From contig DATFWQ010000181.1 in the NCBI GenBank assembly GCA_035259145.1, positions 1-13,874 of the forward strand: DNA of 13,874 nucleotides, written 5' to 3'. The position numbers and the translations under genes were made by a program. The notes beneath the pieces were generated by a model. The model was given only the letters and a program-made list of their open reading frames with translations. It was not told where the DNA came from and ran no database searches. Each line of letters begins with the position of its first letter. Positions within the stretch are counted from its first letter, which is position 1. The stretch comes from CF-161 sp035259145 (lineage in GTDB: Bacteria; Chloroflexota; Dormibacteria; Dormibacterales; Dormibacteraceae). This document shows positions 6,869-13,787 of this stretch, piece by piece.

Positions 6869-7216
6869 TCATCCGTCCTGAGGCCTGAGCGGCTCAACGA
6901 AGAGCCGCAGCCGGGCCAGCGCCTCGTCCCACTGCGCCGAGATCTGGCTCAAGCACTCGCGAGCGCTGAGCAGCGCCCGCGGTTCGAGCTCCCAGATGCG
7001 CTCGCGGCCTATCTGGGACCTGTTGGCGAGGCTGGCCTGAGCGAGCATGTGCAGATGCTTCGTGACCGCCTGACGCGTGACGCCGCCGCCGGCCGTCAGC
7101 CACGCGATGGACAGGGGCCCCGCGACGCAGAGCCGGGTGACGATCCCGAGACGCGTTTCGTCACCCAGCGCTGCGAAGACCGGAGCTGCCGCCGCCAGCT
7201 CCCCAGGCCGAACCAA
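6869..7216 (-). CDS. ArsR-type winged-helix transcriptional repressor
   Basis: This protein of about 115 residues has the ArsR-family pattern: APVFAALGDETRLGIVTRL (helix 1-2), the recognition helix GVTRQAVTKHLHMLAQASL, and the wing NRSQIGRERIWELEP. No cysteine cluster for metal sensing is visible; the single Cys in LCVAGPL is in a buried helix, so a metal sensor of the ArsR/SmtB type is unlikely. The frame is open upstream to an ATG at 7351, but the family homology only begins near residue 48 of that long form, so I place the start at TTG 7216. That start overlaps the upstream SRPBCC gene by 56 bases. A GTG at 7270 is the main alternative; neither has a good ribosome-binding site. ArsR/SRPBCC pairs are common, usually with ArsR first; here the order is reversed. 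It probably regulates its own pair. Confidence 0.85.
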   Translation of the reverse strand: MVRPGELAAAAPVFAALGDETRLGIVTRLCVAGPLSIAWLTAGGGVTRQAVTKHLHMLAQASLANRSQIGRERIWELEPRALLSARECLSQISAQWDEALARLRLFVEPLRPQDG

Positions 7217-7667
7217 TGAGATACTGCTCGATGGCGACCATCTGCTGCGCCCAACCCTCGTCGTTCCCACGGTACGCCGCCGCCCGGCGCGCCAGGGGGA
7301 TGCCGTCGAAGCCGGACTCCACCACCTTGAGCAGCGTGCCATCAGCGACATCGGTGAGCTCGAACACGACGAGCGTCGTCGGTTCAGCCGAGTAGTCGAC
7401 GCCAGGTTCGACCGGATTCGGGTGCGACCGCCAGGCGAGCAGCTGCTCGGGCTCCATCCGCTCGACCGTGAGCTCGAACGGCACGTGCTCGTAGCCCCTG
7501 TGTGTGACGCGTCCCGTCACTCGGGCGCCGGGCACGAACGGGCCGGCCAGCTCGACGCCAAACCACTGGCCGAACTTCTCGGCGTCCGTCAGCGCCTGCC
7601 AGACCCGCGCTCGCGGCGCCCGCAAGACGACACTCTTCTCGATTCGATCGGTGCTTGTCAGGCTCAT
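7161..7667 (-). CDS. SRPBCC (AHSA1/START-like) domain protein
   Basis: This is a 168-residue helix-grip protein of the 'activator of Hsp90 ATPase 1 homologue' group. Family members bind hydrophobic ligands, and most bacterial ones are uncharacterised. The diagnostic features are an N-terminal IEKSVVLRAPRARVWQALTD, then FGQWFGVELAGPFVPGARV, a central VERMEPEQLLAWRSHP, the strand TTLVVFELTDVADGTLLKVV, and the C-terminal helix with GWAQQMVAIEQYL. The ATG at 7667 is preceded by AGGAGG with 6-base spacing, which rules out the TTG two codons earlier as the preferred start. It leads a four-gene leftward run (ArsR, Hsp20, Lon). The tail after residue 155 is Gly/Ser-rich and overlaps the ArsR-like reading frame. 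An interaction with Hsp90 cannot be assumed from the family name. Confidence 0.87.
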   Translation of the reverse strand: MSLTSTDRIEKSVVLRAPRARVWQALTDAEKFGQWFGVELAGPFVPGARVTGRVTHRGYEHVPFELTVERMEPEQLLAWRSHPNPVEPGVDYSAEPTTLVVFELTDVADGTLLKVVESGFDGIPLARRAAAYRGNDEGWAQQMVAIEQYLIGSAWGAGGGSSGLRSAG

Positions 7668-7687
7668 ATGCAACCTCCTGGCTGCAT
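7668..7687 (-). promoter_or_regulatory. Inverted repeat enclosing the SRPBCC ribosome-binding site
   Basis: ATGCA at 7668-7672 and TGCAT at 7683-7687 are perfect inverse complements with 10 bases between, and the AGGAGG ribosome-binding site (7674-7679) lies in that interval, directly before the ATG. It could be an operator for the linked ArsR-type repressor, or a weak 5-bp RNA stem presenting the ribosome-binding site in its loop. A second short inverted repeat, GCAC-N3-GTGC, is at 7703-7713. A TAACAT -10-like hexamer (7691 to 7686 on the minus strand) with TTGCAC 18 bases upstream is a weak promoter candidate here. Confidence 0.35.
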
Positions 7688-7813
7688 GTTAGCACCTCAG
7701 TCGCACATCGTGCAACCATGCCGTTGCGCTTCAGGCATGCCAACGTCGAGCGATGCGGCGCAGACTCGCTGAGCAGGATGGGGAGGGCCGTCAGCCGGCG
7801 GGCACCGGGGAGG

Positions 7814-10591
7814 TCACCTTCGCACGTCTTGCCGTCCCAGGATTCCGGCCTTGATCGCCTCGGATGCCAGCTCTGACCTCGAGGCGACGCCGAGCTTGGC
7901 GAAGACGTGGAGCAGATGCGTCTTGATGGTCGCGCGCGACACGAACAGGCGGGCCGCGATCTCGGGGTTGGTGAGGTGCTGGCCGACCAGGCGTACGACC
8001 TCGAGCTCGCTCGGCGTCAGGCTCGCCCAGCCGTTACTGGGGCGCCGGCGCTCGCCCCGCCCGCGAGCTGCGTAGGCGATTGCCGCGTCTGGCGAGAGTT
8101 TCACGCCCTCGGCCCAGGCGGCCGCAAACTCGCTCTGGCCCAGGGCTTGCGCGGCCTGGGCAAGCGCTGACTCGTGCACACCGCGATCGACCGGAAAGCG
8201 GGCATAGCCGAGCTCAGCCCGCAGCGACTCGGCTGCCGACCAGAGCCTGACCGCCTCTCTGGCACTCTCCTGCTCGGCGACCAGCCTGGCCAGAAGCTCC
8301 AGCCCATCCACCAGGCCGAGCTGGTCGCCGGCCTCACGCGCCAGGCTCAGCGCCTCGTGCGCCAGCGACTCAGCAGCCTTCAGGTCACCCTCGCGGACGC
8401 GCAGCTTCGCCCTGACCAGGGCGGCCCGGCCGAGGACCCACGTAAGTGCCCCGGCGCGGGCGAGCGAGGTGGCTTCCTCGAGGCTGGCCTGGGCTTCGTC
8501 GAGCGCGCCCAGCTCAAGCTGCGCTTCGGCCATCACCACCAGCGGCGGCGCTGCCCAGGGGGAGACCAGCGACGAGCGGAAGAAGTCGACCACGGGGGCC
8601 AGGGTGTCTCTCGCCTGAGCTGCGCATCCGCCCACCAGCTCGATACTGCCAAGGATCCACCTGGCGTGCGGTTCGATCGTCCTCACCACCCTCCCTTCCT
8701 CCGCCGACCGCTGCGACGCAGCCAGGCTCTCGGCTACGGCGGCGCGAGCAGCGGCGAAGTCGCCTCGAAGCATCCGCACCCAGGCGAGGCCAAGGAGGCC
8801 ATTCCACAGCATTGCGTGGTCGGTGTGACGGCCGTCGGCCATGGCAGCCTCGAGCAGCTTGTGGGCTGCGGCCAGGCGTCCCTGGACCACTGCCGTCAGG
8901 CCCGCTATACACATGGCCAGAAGCAGGAGCTGACGATTCCCACCAGCCTTTGCGATTGCGATCGCTTCCTCGGCCAGGCGCCAGGTCTGCTCGGGCTCGG
9001 ACTGGAACCATCGCAGTACAACGAAGACCGGCAGTGAGGGAACTGCAACCTGCGCAAAGCCGGCCGAGCGAGCCAGGGGGAGAGCCTGCTCGATGTAGGG
9101 GCGCATCGCCTCAGCACCGCCGACCAGCCCCGCCACCAGACCGAGAGTGAACAGCGCCAACGCCTCTTCACGCTCGTCGCCGGCGGCACGAGCCAGTTCG
9201 AGAGCCTCGTTGGCCAGGGCGGGCACCTCCGCGAGGGAACGCCCCGAACTGATGTAGCACACGCACTCGAGGTTGCGCAGCCGGCCGCGCAGGCGCGGCG
9301 AAAGGTCGTGAGCTCGATCAGCCGCAGCCTCCAGCCAGACTTGTGCCTCGATCCACCGCGCCGTCATCGCCCAGAAGTTCCCAAGGGCCACCACGATCCT
9401 TGCGAGCGCGTCCGCCTCGCCCTGATCCCGGCTCCAGGCCAGGGCACCCCGGAGGTTGTCCTGCTCCTGGCTCAGCCGGGGGAGCCAGTAGACTTGCTCA
9501 GGACCCAGGACCTTCGGCTCAGCAGCCTCTGCCAGTCCCAGGTAGTGGTCACGGTGGCGGGCAGAGACCATGTCGCGCTCCTGGGCTTCGGCAAGGCGTT
9601 CGGCCGCGAACTCGCGGATGGTCTCCAGCATCCGGTAGTGGGGCTCCGCCTGGTCGCTGCGGTGGTCGACCACGATCAGGGAGCGGTCGACGAGCCCTGC
9701 CAGCAGCTCTATGCTGGCGGCCGGGCATATGGCCAGGACGGCCTCAACGTCGAAGCCGCCGGCAAAGACCGACAGCTGGCACAGGAGTGCGCGCTCGGCC
9801 TCCGAAAGCAGCTCATAACTCCACTCGAACGAGGCCCGCAGCGTGGCCTGCCGGCCTGGCGCCAGGCGCGGCCCACCTGGCAGCACGCGGAAGTGGTCTT
9901 TGATGTGGGCGGCGATGCGAACCGGTGCCAGGGCTCGGGTTCTGGCGGCCGCCAGCTCGATGGCCAGTGGCAGACCGTCCAGCCGGCGGCAGATGAAGCG
10001 CACGGCGTCGGCGTCCTCAGGGCGGAGCTTGAACTGAGGCCTGGCCTGGCGGGCCCGCTCGCTGAAGAGCTCGAGTGCGTCTCCATCGCTCAACGGGGGC
10101 ACCGCCCATGTCACTTCGCCGCCAACCTCCAGCGGCTCACGGCTCGTGGCCACCACCTTCAGCGCCGGAGCGGCGGCCAGCAGCCCGGCCGCAACCTCAG
10201 CCGCCGTCTCAACCACGTGCTCGCAGTTGTCGAGCACGACCAGCGCCTGGCGTCGAGCCAGGTGACGGCGAACCGCCTCCGCGAGGGTGCTGCCAGGTCC
10301 TGGCTGTCTGACACCGAGGGTCATCGCCACCTCGTCCCAGACGAACCCGCCACCGGACAGAGGCGAGAAGTCGACGAACCAGACACCCTCAGGAAAGTCC
10401 TCGGCGACCGCGGAAGCCAGCCGCAGCGCCAGCCGGGTTTTGCCGGATCCACCCGGCCCGGTCAAGGTCAGCAGTCGGTTCTCGGCCAGCAGGGCCGTGG
10501 CCTCGGCCAGCTCGATCTCCCGGCCCACGAAGCGTGTGAGCGGCGCCGGCAGGTTTGTGACGGCGCTGGCCGGCGCGGGCGACGATGCCAT
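7814..10591 (-). CDS. Large NB-ARC/TPR regulator with C-terminal LuxR DNA-binding domain
   Basis: This is a 925-residue STAND-type transcription factor. Near the N-terminus come NLPAPLTRFVGRE, a Walker A GPGGSGKT about 45 residues in, and Walker B ALVVLDN about 70 residues later. NB-ARC features follow: ATSREPL, then RLDGLPLAIELAAAR, the GLPL box. The middle (about 370-800) is Ala/Leu-rich paired helices with TPR-like character (ALELARAAGDEREEALALF, EALSLAREAGDQLGL). The last ~65 residues are a LuxR HTH: LTPSELEVVRLVGQHLTNPEIA, then LFVSRATIKTHLLHVFAKLG. Such proteins act as ATP-dependent switches sensing an unknown ligand. The start is uncertain. ATG 10591 fits where family homology begins, while GTG 10627 adds 12 residues; neither has a ribosome-binding site. 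It is divergent from the recombinase-methyltransferase fusion gene and could control it, but nothing in the sequence proves that. Confidence 0.92.
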   Translation of the reverse strand: MASSPAPASAVTNLPAPLTRFVGREIELAEATALLAENRLLTLTGPGGSGKTRLALRLASAVAEDFPEGVWFVDFSPLSGGGFVWDEVAMTLGVRQPGPGSTLAEAVRRHLARRQALVVLDNCEHVVETAAEVAAGLLAAAPALKVVATSREPLEVGGEVTWAVPPLSDGDALELFSERARQARPQFKLRPEDADAVRFICRRLDGLPLAIELAAARTRALAPVRIAAHIKDHFRVLPGGPRLAPGRQATLRASFEWSYELLSEAERALLCQLSVFAGGFDVEAVLAICPAASIELLAGLVDRSLIVVDHRSDQAEPHYRMLETIREFAAERLAEAQERDMVSARHRDHYLGLAEAAEPKVLGPEQVYWLPRLSQEQDNLRGALAWSRDQGEADALARIVVALGNFWAMTARWIEAQVWLEAAADRAHDLSPRLRGRLRNLECVCYISSGRSLAEVPALANEALELARAAGDEREEALALFTLGLVAGLVGGAEAMRPYIEQALPLARSAGFAQVAVPSLPVFVVLRWFQSEPEQTWRLAEEAIAIAKAGGNRQLLLLAMCIAGLTAVVQGRLAAAHKLLEAAMADGRHTDHAMLWNGLLGLAWVRMLRGDFAAARAAVAESLAASQRSAEEGRVVRTIEPHARWILGSIELVGGCAAQARDTLAPVVDFFRSSLVSPWAAPPLVVMAEAQLELGALDEAQASLEEATSLARAGALTWVLGRAALVRAKLRVREGDLKAAESLAHEALSLAREAGDQLGLVDGLELLARLVAEQESAREAVRLWSAAESLRAELGYARFPVDRGVHESALAQAAQALGQSEFAAAWAEGVKLSPDAAIAYAARGRGERRRPSNGWASLTPSELEVVRLVGQHLTNPEIAARLFVSRATIKTHLLHVFAKLGVASRSELASEAIKAGILGRQDVRR

Positions 10592-10947
10592 CAGCTTCGA
10601 CGGCCCGGCTGCGGCTGGATCGCACACGTGATCGTCTCAGCAAGGAGGTGCGTCTTCACGGCAGCGCGCGACACACGGGTTAGCAGCGCCGGAAGCTTGA
10701 TCGACAATGTGGCCACGTGGCTTGTGCTGTGAGTCTCCCACGTTGCAGGCTGCCGTGGATCAGGGTAGTCAGCCGGCTGAACGCCGGACTTATGCCGGCG
10801 TCCTCGCGGTCGACCGGTGTAAAGCGCCTTGCATCCGCGTTGAGAGTGGCCTGACAATTGAAGCGCTGAGCCTGGACTCCCAGGTCCGAGCGGGCCCGGG
10901 CACCGGCCGAAATCGCGACCGAGTGAATGCCGGAGGGGATTGTGGGT
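10592..10947. other. Divergent intergenic region between the LuxR-type regulator and the fusion gene
   Basis: About 300-350 bases carry no convincing gene. The open frames here are shadows running into the neighbours. A 21-base palindrome lies at 10781-10801. An AAGGAGGTG at 10634-10642 looks like a ribosome-binding site on the plus strand but is not followed by a credible reading frame. I could not pick out confident promoters in either direction. Confidence 0.45.
10781..10801. promoter_or_regulatory. 7+7 bp perfect inverted repeat, possible operator
   Basis: ACGCCGG and CCGGCGT flank a 7-base spacer (ACTTATG). The repeat lies near the middle of the divergent gap, about 147-167 bases upstream of the fusion gene and 190 bases upstream of the LuxR-type regulator. 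No T-run follows on either strand, so it is not an intrinsic terminator. The spacing suits a dimeric regulator acting on one or both divergent promoters. Confidence 0.35.
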
Positions 10948-12114
10948 GTGAATGGTGGGGAGCGTGACTCCGACGGCGTCGCTCGCGCCGGGGGCCTGCT
11001 CGAGCGTTTTCTGGCCAATCGCAGTGATAGGACCCTCAAGGCGTACACCACAGACCTCGAGGAATTTGCCCGCTCCAGGGACCAGTTGCTTGCCGGCGCC
11101 ATTGCACAGCTCCTTGCGGGCGGGCCGATAGCAGCCCAACGCTCGGTCCTCGACTACGTGATCGACCTGCGGCGGCGAGGAAGTGCTCCGGCAACGATAA
11201 ACCGCCGTCTGGCCACGCTGCGCTCGTTGGTCCGGGCAGCCCAGGAGTCCGGCATGATCGACTGGTGGCTCGAGGTCCCGACCGAGGAGCACCTTTCGGT
11301 GGCAATCGAGTCGCAGGCGAGCAGCCAGAATGTGCGCTATCTGCTGCCGCGGCACCCGGGCGAGATCGATCGGCTGGACATCCAGCATTACGCCTTGAGA
11401 GAGACTATGGGGGCGAACTTCCTGGCACCGGTGGAGAGCCCGCAGCGGCTACTGGACGTCGGGTGCGGCACCGGCCAGTGGGGCTTCGAGGCCTGCCATC
11501 AGTTTCCGGAAGCCCTGGTGCTCGGTCTCGACCTGGTGGCGGGCAAGCCGGACAGGCCTCCACGTTATCACTGGGTGAAGGCCAACCTCCTGCAAGGTCT
11601 ACCTTTTGTCCACGACCGGTTCGACTTCGTCCATCAGAGGCTGCTGGTCACGGGAGTGCCACTCGCATCATGGCCGCAGGTCGTCGCGGAGTTCGTCCGG
11701 GTGACACGACCGGGCGGCTGGGTGGAGCTTGTCGAACCGCCGCTGGAGCTGGAGCAGGCGGGTCCGGCGACCGAGCGCCTGCTCGGCCTGACGACCGGAA
11801 TATCAGCTGCGCTCGGGCTCGATACGACCAGAGTCGTCTTCGACTCGCTGGACGGCTACCTCCGGCAGGCCGGTCTCACGAGCGTTGCGAGGCGGCAGCT
11901 GTCTATGCCGATCGGCCGCTGGGGAGGCCAGATAGGTTCCCTCTTGGTGACCGACCTCAGGGCCGGATTCACGAGGGTGTGCGAGGTCCTGCAGGCCAGA
12001 TCGAAGCTCTCCGCCGAAGAGGCCGCCGACCTCATCAGTCGAGCGCACGAGGAGTGGGAGCAGGGGCAGATGTCGTGGACCTTCGCCATCGCGTTCGGTC
12101 GAAAGCCCGGCTGA
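10948..12114 (+). CDS. Fusion: tyrosine-recombinase core-binding domain + LaeA-like SAM methyltransferase
   Basis: One uninterrupted frame of 388 residues holds two unrelated parts. Residues ~15-110 are the N-terminal SAM-like core-binding domain of tyrosine recombinases: LLERFLANRSDRTLKAYTTD, then APATINRRLATLRSLVRAAQ, and MIDWWLEVP, the hallmark end of that domain in planctomycete-type integrases. The recombinase catalytic domain (R..H-R..Y) is absent. Residues ~129-388 are a class I methyltransferase. It has LLPRHPGEIDRLDIQH before the fold, motif I LLDVGCGTG at 168-176, acidic residue in LGLDLV, FDFVHQRLL, and RVTRPGGWVELVEPP. This resembles the LaeA/TAM-like group of small-molecule or protein methyltransferases. 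The start is GTG 10948 with GGAGGGG (10932-10938) 9 bases upstream. GTG 10942 and ATG 10927 are alternatives. It is likely a DNA-tethered methyltransferase, or a relic fusion; the substrate is unknown. Confidence 0.85.
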   Translation: MNGGERDSDGVARAGGLLERFLANRSDRTLKAYTTDLEEFARSRDQLLAGAIAQLLAGGPIAAQRSVLDYVIDLRRRGSAPATINRRLATLRSLVRAAQESGMIDWWLEVPTEEHLSVAIESQASSQNVRYLLPRHPGEIDRLDIQHYALRETMGANFLAPVESPQRLLDVGCGTGQWGFEACHQFPEALVLGLDLVAGKPDRPPRYHWVKANLLQGLPFVHDRFDFVHQRLLVTGVPLASWPQVVAEFVRVTRPGGWVELVEPPLELEQAGPATERLLGLTTGISAALGLDTTRVVFDSLDGYLRQAGLTSVARRQLSMPIGRWGGQIGSLLVTDLRAGFTRVCEVLQARSKLSAEEAADLISRAHEEWEQGQMSWTFAIAFGRKPG

Positions 12115-12158
12115 GCCGATCAGTTCCGTGCGCGGGGAAGGGGATCCAGGCTAGCTTA

Positions 12159-12539
12159 CTAACTGCTGACCGCCGGACGCCCCAGCGGCGTGTCCGTCGC
12201 CGGAGGGTGCGTCGGGTCGAATGCTGGGCCGTCATGGTCGCCGAACAACATCGCGGCGTGATGCCGGCGCCGGGTGAGATGCTCTTGCGGCAGCACGCCG
12301 AGCTTCCCCCCGAGCTCCACGGTCAGCTTGTACGCGAAGGCGATCTTTCGCGAAGCATTTCCAGCCCCGCGCACGTCTGCCTCGATGCCGGCTTCGAGCA
12401 GCGTCCGGAGGAGCTTCGCGTATATCGCTTCTGCCGGCGCCTCCTCGATCACTTCCATCGCCCGGCGGATCACCTCGGGCGCCAACCGCTCCCTAGCCTG
12501 ACTCGACCACTCACCTGACGTCGGCCGATCAGTCCTCAT
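12159..12539 (-). CDS. Hypothetical protein, 126 residues
   Basis: I do not recognise this protein. It has strongly G/C-biased third codon positions across its length, with no rare-codon clusters, which supports real coding. Residues ~14-60 look helical (RERLAPEVIRRAMEVIEEAP, then IYAKLLRTLLEAGIEADV), followed by ASRKIAFAYKLTVELGGKLG and a His/Arg-rich stretch (LTRRRHHAAMLFGDHD). The last ~25 residues are Pro/Thr-rich and probably disordered. There are no membrane segments, signal peptide or cysteines. The ATG at 12539 has only a weak upstream purine stretch. It converges on the fusion gene with a 44-base gap between stops, so it is not in that gene's operon. It might be a species-level orphan. 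Confidence 0.6.
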   Translation of the reverse strand: MRTDRPTSGEWSSQARERLAPEVIRRAMEVIEEAPAEAIYAKLLRTLLEAGIEADVRGAGNASRKIAFAYKLTVELGGKLGVLPQEHLTRRRHHAAMLFGDHDGPAFDPTHPPATDTPLGRPAVSS

Positions 12540-12636
12540 TCGTCGCTCACTTGCGGCTCGCAGTCAACCTTCTGGACCGTCACACTTCGCCCCCAACCCG
12601 TTTGCCCGGCCTCTCATCCGGCGCCCGATCGAGACA

Positions 12637-12654
12637 ACCCGAGAGCGGTCGGGT
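12637..12654. promoter_or_regulatory. 6+6 bp inverted repeat in the gap before the endonuclease V-like gene
   Basis: ACCCGA and TCGGGT enclose a 6-base loop. No T-run follows, so terminator function is unlikely. The gap 12540-12820 around it holds no credible gene. A TACCAT -10-like hexamer at 12752-12757 lies about 64 bases before the next gene but lacks a good -35 partner. Confidence 0.25.
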
Positions 12655-12820
12655 CGACTTCCTTGGCGCTCCCACGATACCCGATCACTGGACCGCATAA
12701 CAAGAACCCCTGGATTTTCCAAGCAGTCACATGTCAACCGCACCCCTCTGATACCATGCCCGCGGCGCCGGCTCGAGCGGTTCGACTGGGCTGCAGTGGA
12801 CCGCGAGCCCGTACCCTCCC

Positions 12821-13534
12821 ATGTCTTCGTCTGGCCCGTTTGACGAAGAGCCGGCTGTTTGGCCCAGCGGCAGCGGCCAGCTCGAGGAGCTTCAGCGAAA
12901 GCTTGCGCTGCGGTGGCGAAGCGAGCCCGTGTGGCGCCCGCACCCCGATCGGCCTCCCCGCGTGGGCGCCGCGTTCGCCACCACGTTCCGCGGCCTGGTC
13001 GGCACGGGGGCAGCCTGTGATCCCGCCTGGGCTGCCGCCGTCCTGTGCGTCAAGGGAGCCCTGGTGAAGTCCGCCGTTTTGACCGGCCGCTTCGATGCCC
13101 CATATGTTCCCGGGCTGCTCGCCCTGCGCGAAGGCAGGCTGCTCCAGGAAGCGGTTCTCGCACTTGGAACCCCTCTCGACGTCTTGATGGTCAACGCAAC
13201 CGGACGCGACCACCCGCGCGGAGCGGGCCTGGCGATCCACCTCGGGGCGGCTTGTGACGTGCCGACGATCGGGGTGACTGACAGGCCGCTGGTTGCCACT
13301 GGTCCTGAGGCGGGCACGCAGCGTGGCGCCGTGGCCGAGCTAAGGCTCGGAGGCGAGGTGGTCGGCTACCGGGTGCGCACGCGCGTTGGCGTCCGTAGCG
13401 CGGTGGTTCACGCCGGCTGGCGAGTCGACCTGGACACTGCCTGCAAGCTCGTCCTCGATGCCACCCGCGGTGGCCGGACACCGGAGCCCCTGCGGCAGGC
13501 GCGCCGCCTGGCACGCGCCAGCCGATCCAATTGA
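12821..13534 (+). CDS. Endonuclease V family protein, catalytic residues largely lost
   Basis: This 237-residue protein has the endonuclease V framework: PYVPGLLALREG at 94-105 (the family's PYIPG wedge and FREG strand), GRDHPRGAGLAIHLG, DVPTIGV, and the C-terminal RTPEPLRQARRLA. Genuine enzymes cleave next to deoxyinosine. Against the Thermotoga and E. coli enzymes, the first catalytic Asp (GVDVSF/GADVGF) is Phe52, the VDG(H/Q)G Asp is Asn125, the lysine in GVAK is Asp154, and the PGH histidine is Trp200. Only the FREG Glu (E104) and HPR His (H131) remain. Metal-dependent cleavage is therefore unlikely, while DNA or RNA binding may persist. The frame is intact with normal codon use, so it looks selected, not decayed. 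ATG 12821 has no ribosome-binding site, and translation may be leaderless. It is not called nfi because activity is doubtful. Confidence 0.85.
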   Translation: MSSSGPFDEEPAVWPSGSGQLEELQRKLALRWRSEPVWRPHPDRPPRVGAAFATTFRGLVGTGAACDPAWAAAVLCVKGALVKSAVLTGRFDAPYVPGLLALREGRLLQEAVLALGTPLDVLMVNATGRDHPRGAGLAIHLGAACDVPTIGVTDRPLVATGPEAGTQRGAVAELRLGGEVVGYRVRTRVGVRSAVVHAGWRVDLDTACKLVLDATRGGRTPEPLRQARRLARASRSN

Positions 13535-13565
13535 TCCTCCCGGCGTTGGCCCGGGAACTCCCACC

Positions 13566-13787
13566 TCACTGCCGGCTCGAACTGCCCTTGCTCAGCCGCG
13601 CGCGGTACAGACTGACTCCCAGCACAACGACCACTACCGCCGGCATCAGCCACCACGCGGTGGACGCTCGCCGGCGGAGAGCGTAGGTGAGGGCAAGTCC
13701 GACAAGTACGGCGAGCGCGATGCTCCAGTCGTCACCCACGATGAAGCGATACCAGAAGCGCCCGAAAGCGGCGATCGCAGAAAGCAT
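13566..13787 (-). CDS. Small membrane protein, two predicted helices
   Basis: This 73-residue protein has an N-terminal aromatic amphipathic stretch (FGRFWYRFIVGDDW). Two hydrophobic segments follow, at about 22-37 (SIALAVLVGLALTYAL) and 45-61 (WWLMPAVVVVVLGVSLY), joined by a positively charged RRR loop, and then a short charged tail. The VGDDW motif before the first helix resembles small conserved membrane proteins of unknown function that I associate with high-GC bacteria; I cannot name a function. The ATG at 13787 is favoured over the TTG one codon earlier because it overlaps the upstream gene's TGA (TGATG), implying coupled translation. The frame is also open further upstream to the window edge. 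Confidence 0.72.
   Translation of the reverse strand: MLSAIAAFGRFWYRFIVGDDWSIALAVLVGLALTYALRRRASTAWWLMPAVVVVVLGVSLYRARLSKGSSSRQ

Noticed and set aside
10611..10642. Resemblance to the 16S rRNA 3' end (GCGGCTGGATC followed later by a ribosome-binding-site-like AAGGAGGTG)
   Set aside because: Only about 11 bases match, the anti-Shine-Dalgarno part is on the wrong strand, and no upstream 16S sequence is present. This is a chance match over the start of the LuxR-type gene.
9308..10732. Long plus-strand frame (474 codons) opposite the LuxR-type regulator
   Set aside because: It is antisense to a gene with clear domains, has no recognisable motif, and is an effect of GC-rich codon bias on the opposite strand. 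The same holds for the frame at 8174-9037.
10948..11280. Evidence for an integrated element around the recombinase-like domain
   Set aside because: No recombinase catalytic domain, no att-like direct repeats, no tRNA and no phage genes are seen, so no mobile element is claimed.
10591..11388. Minus-strand frame of 265 codons across the divergent gap and the fusion gene's 5' half
   Set aside because: It has no motif and no ribosome-binding site, and the plus-strand recombinase-domain homology explains the region.
11265..12518. Plus-strand frame of 417 codons overlapping the fusion gene
   Set aside because: It is out of frame with the methyltransferase motifs, Arg/Gly/Pro-rich as expected of a shadow, and runs across the opposite-strand gene at 12159-12539.
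12734..13240. Minus-strand frame of 168 codons opposite the endonuclease V-like gene
   Set aside because: The plus strand carries the conserved endonuclease V motifs; the minus frame shows none.
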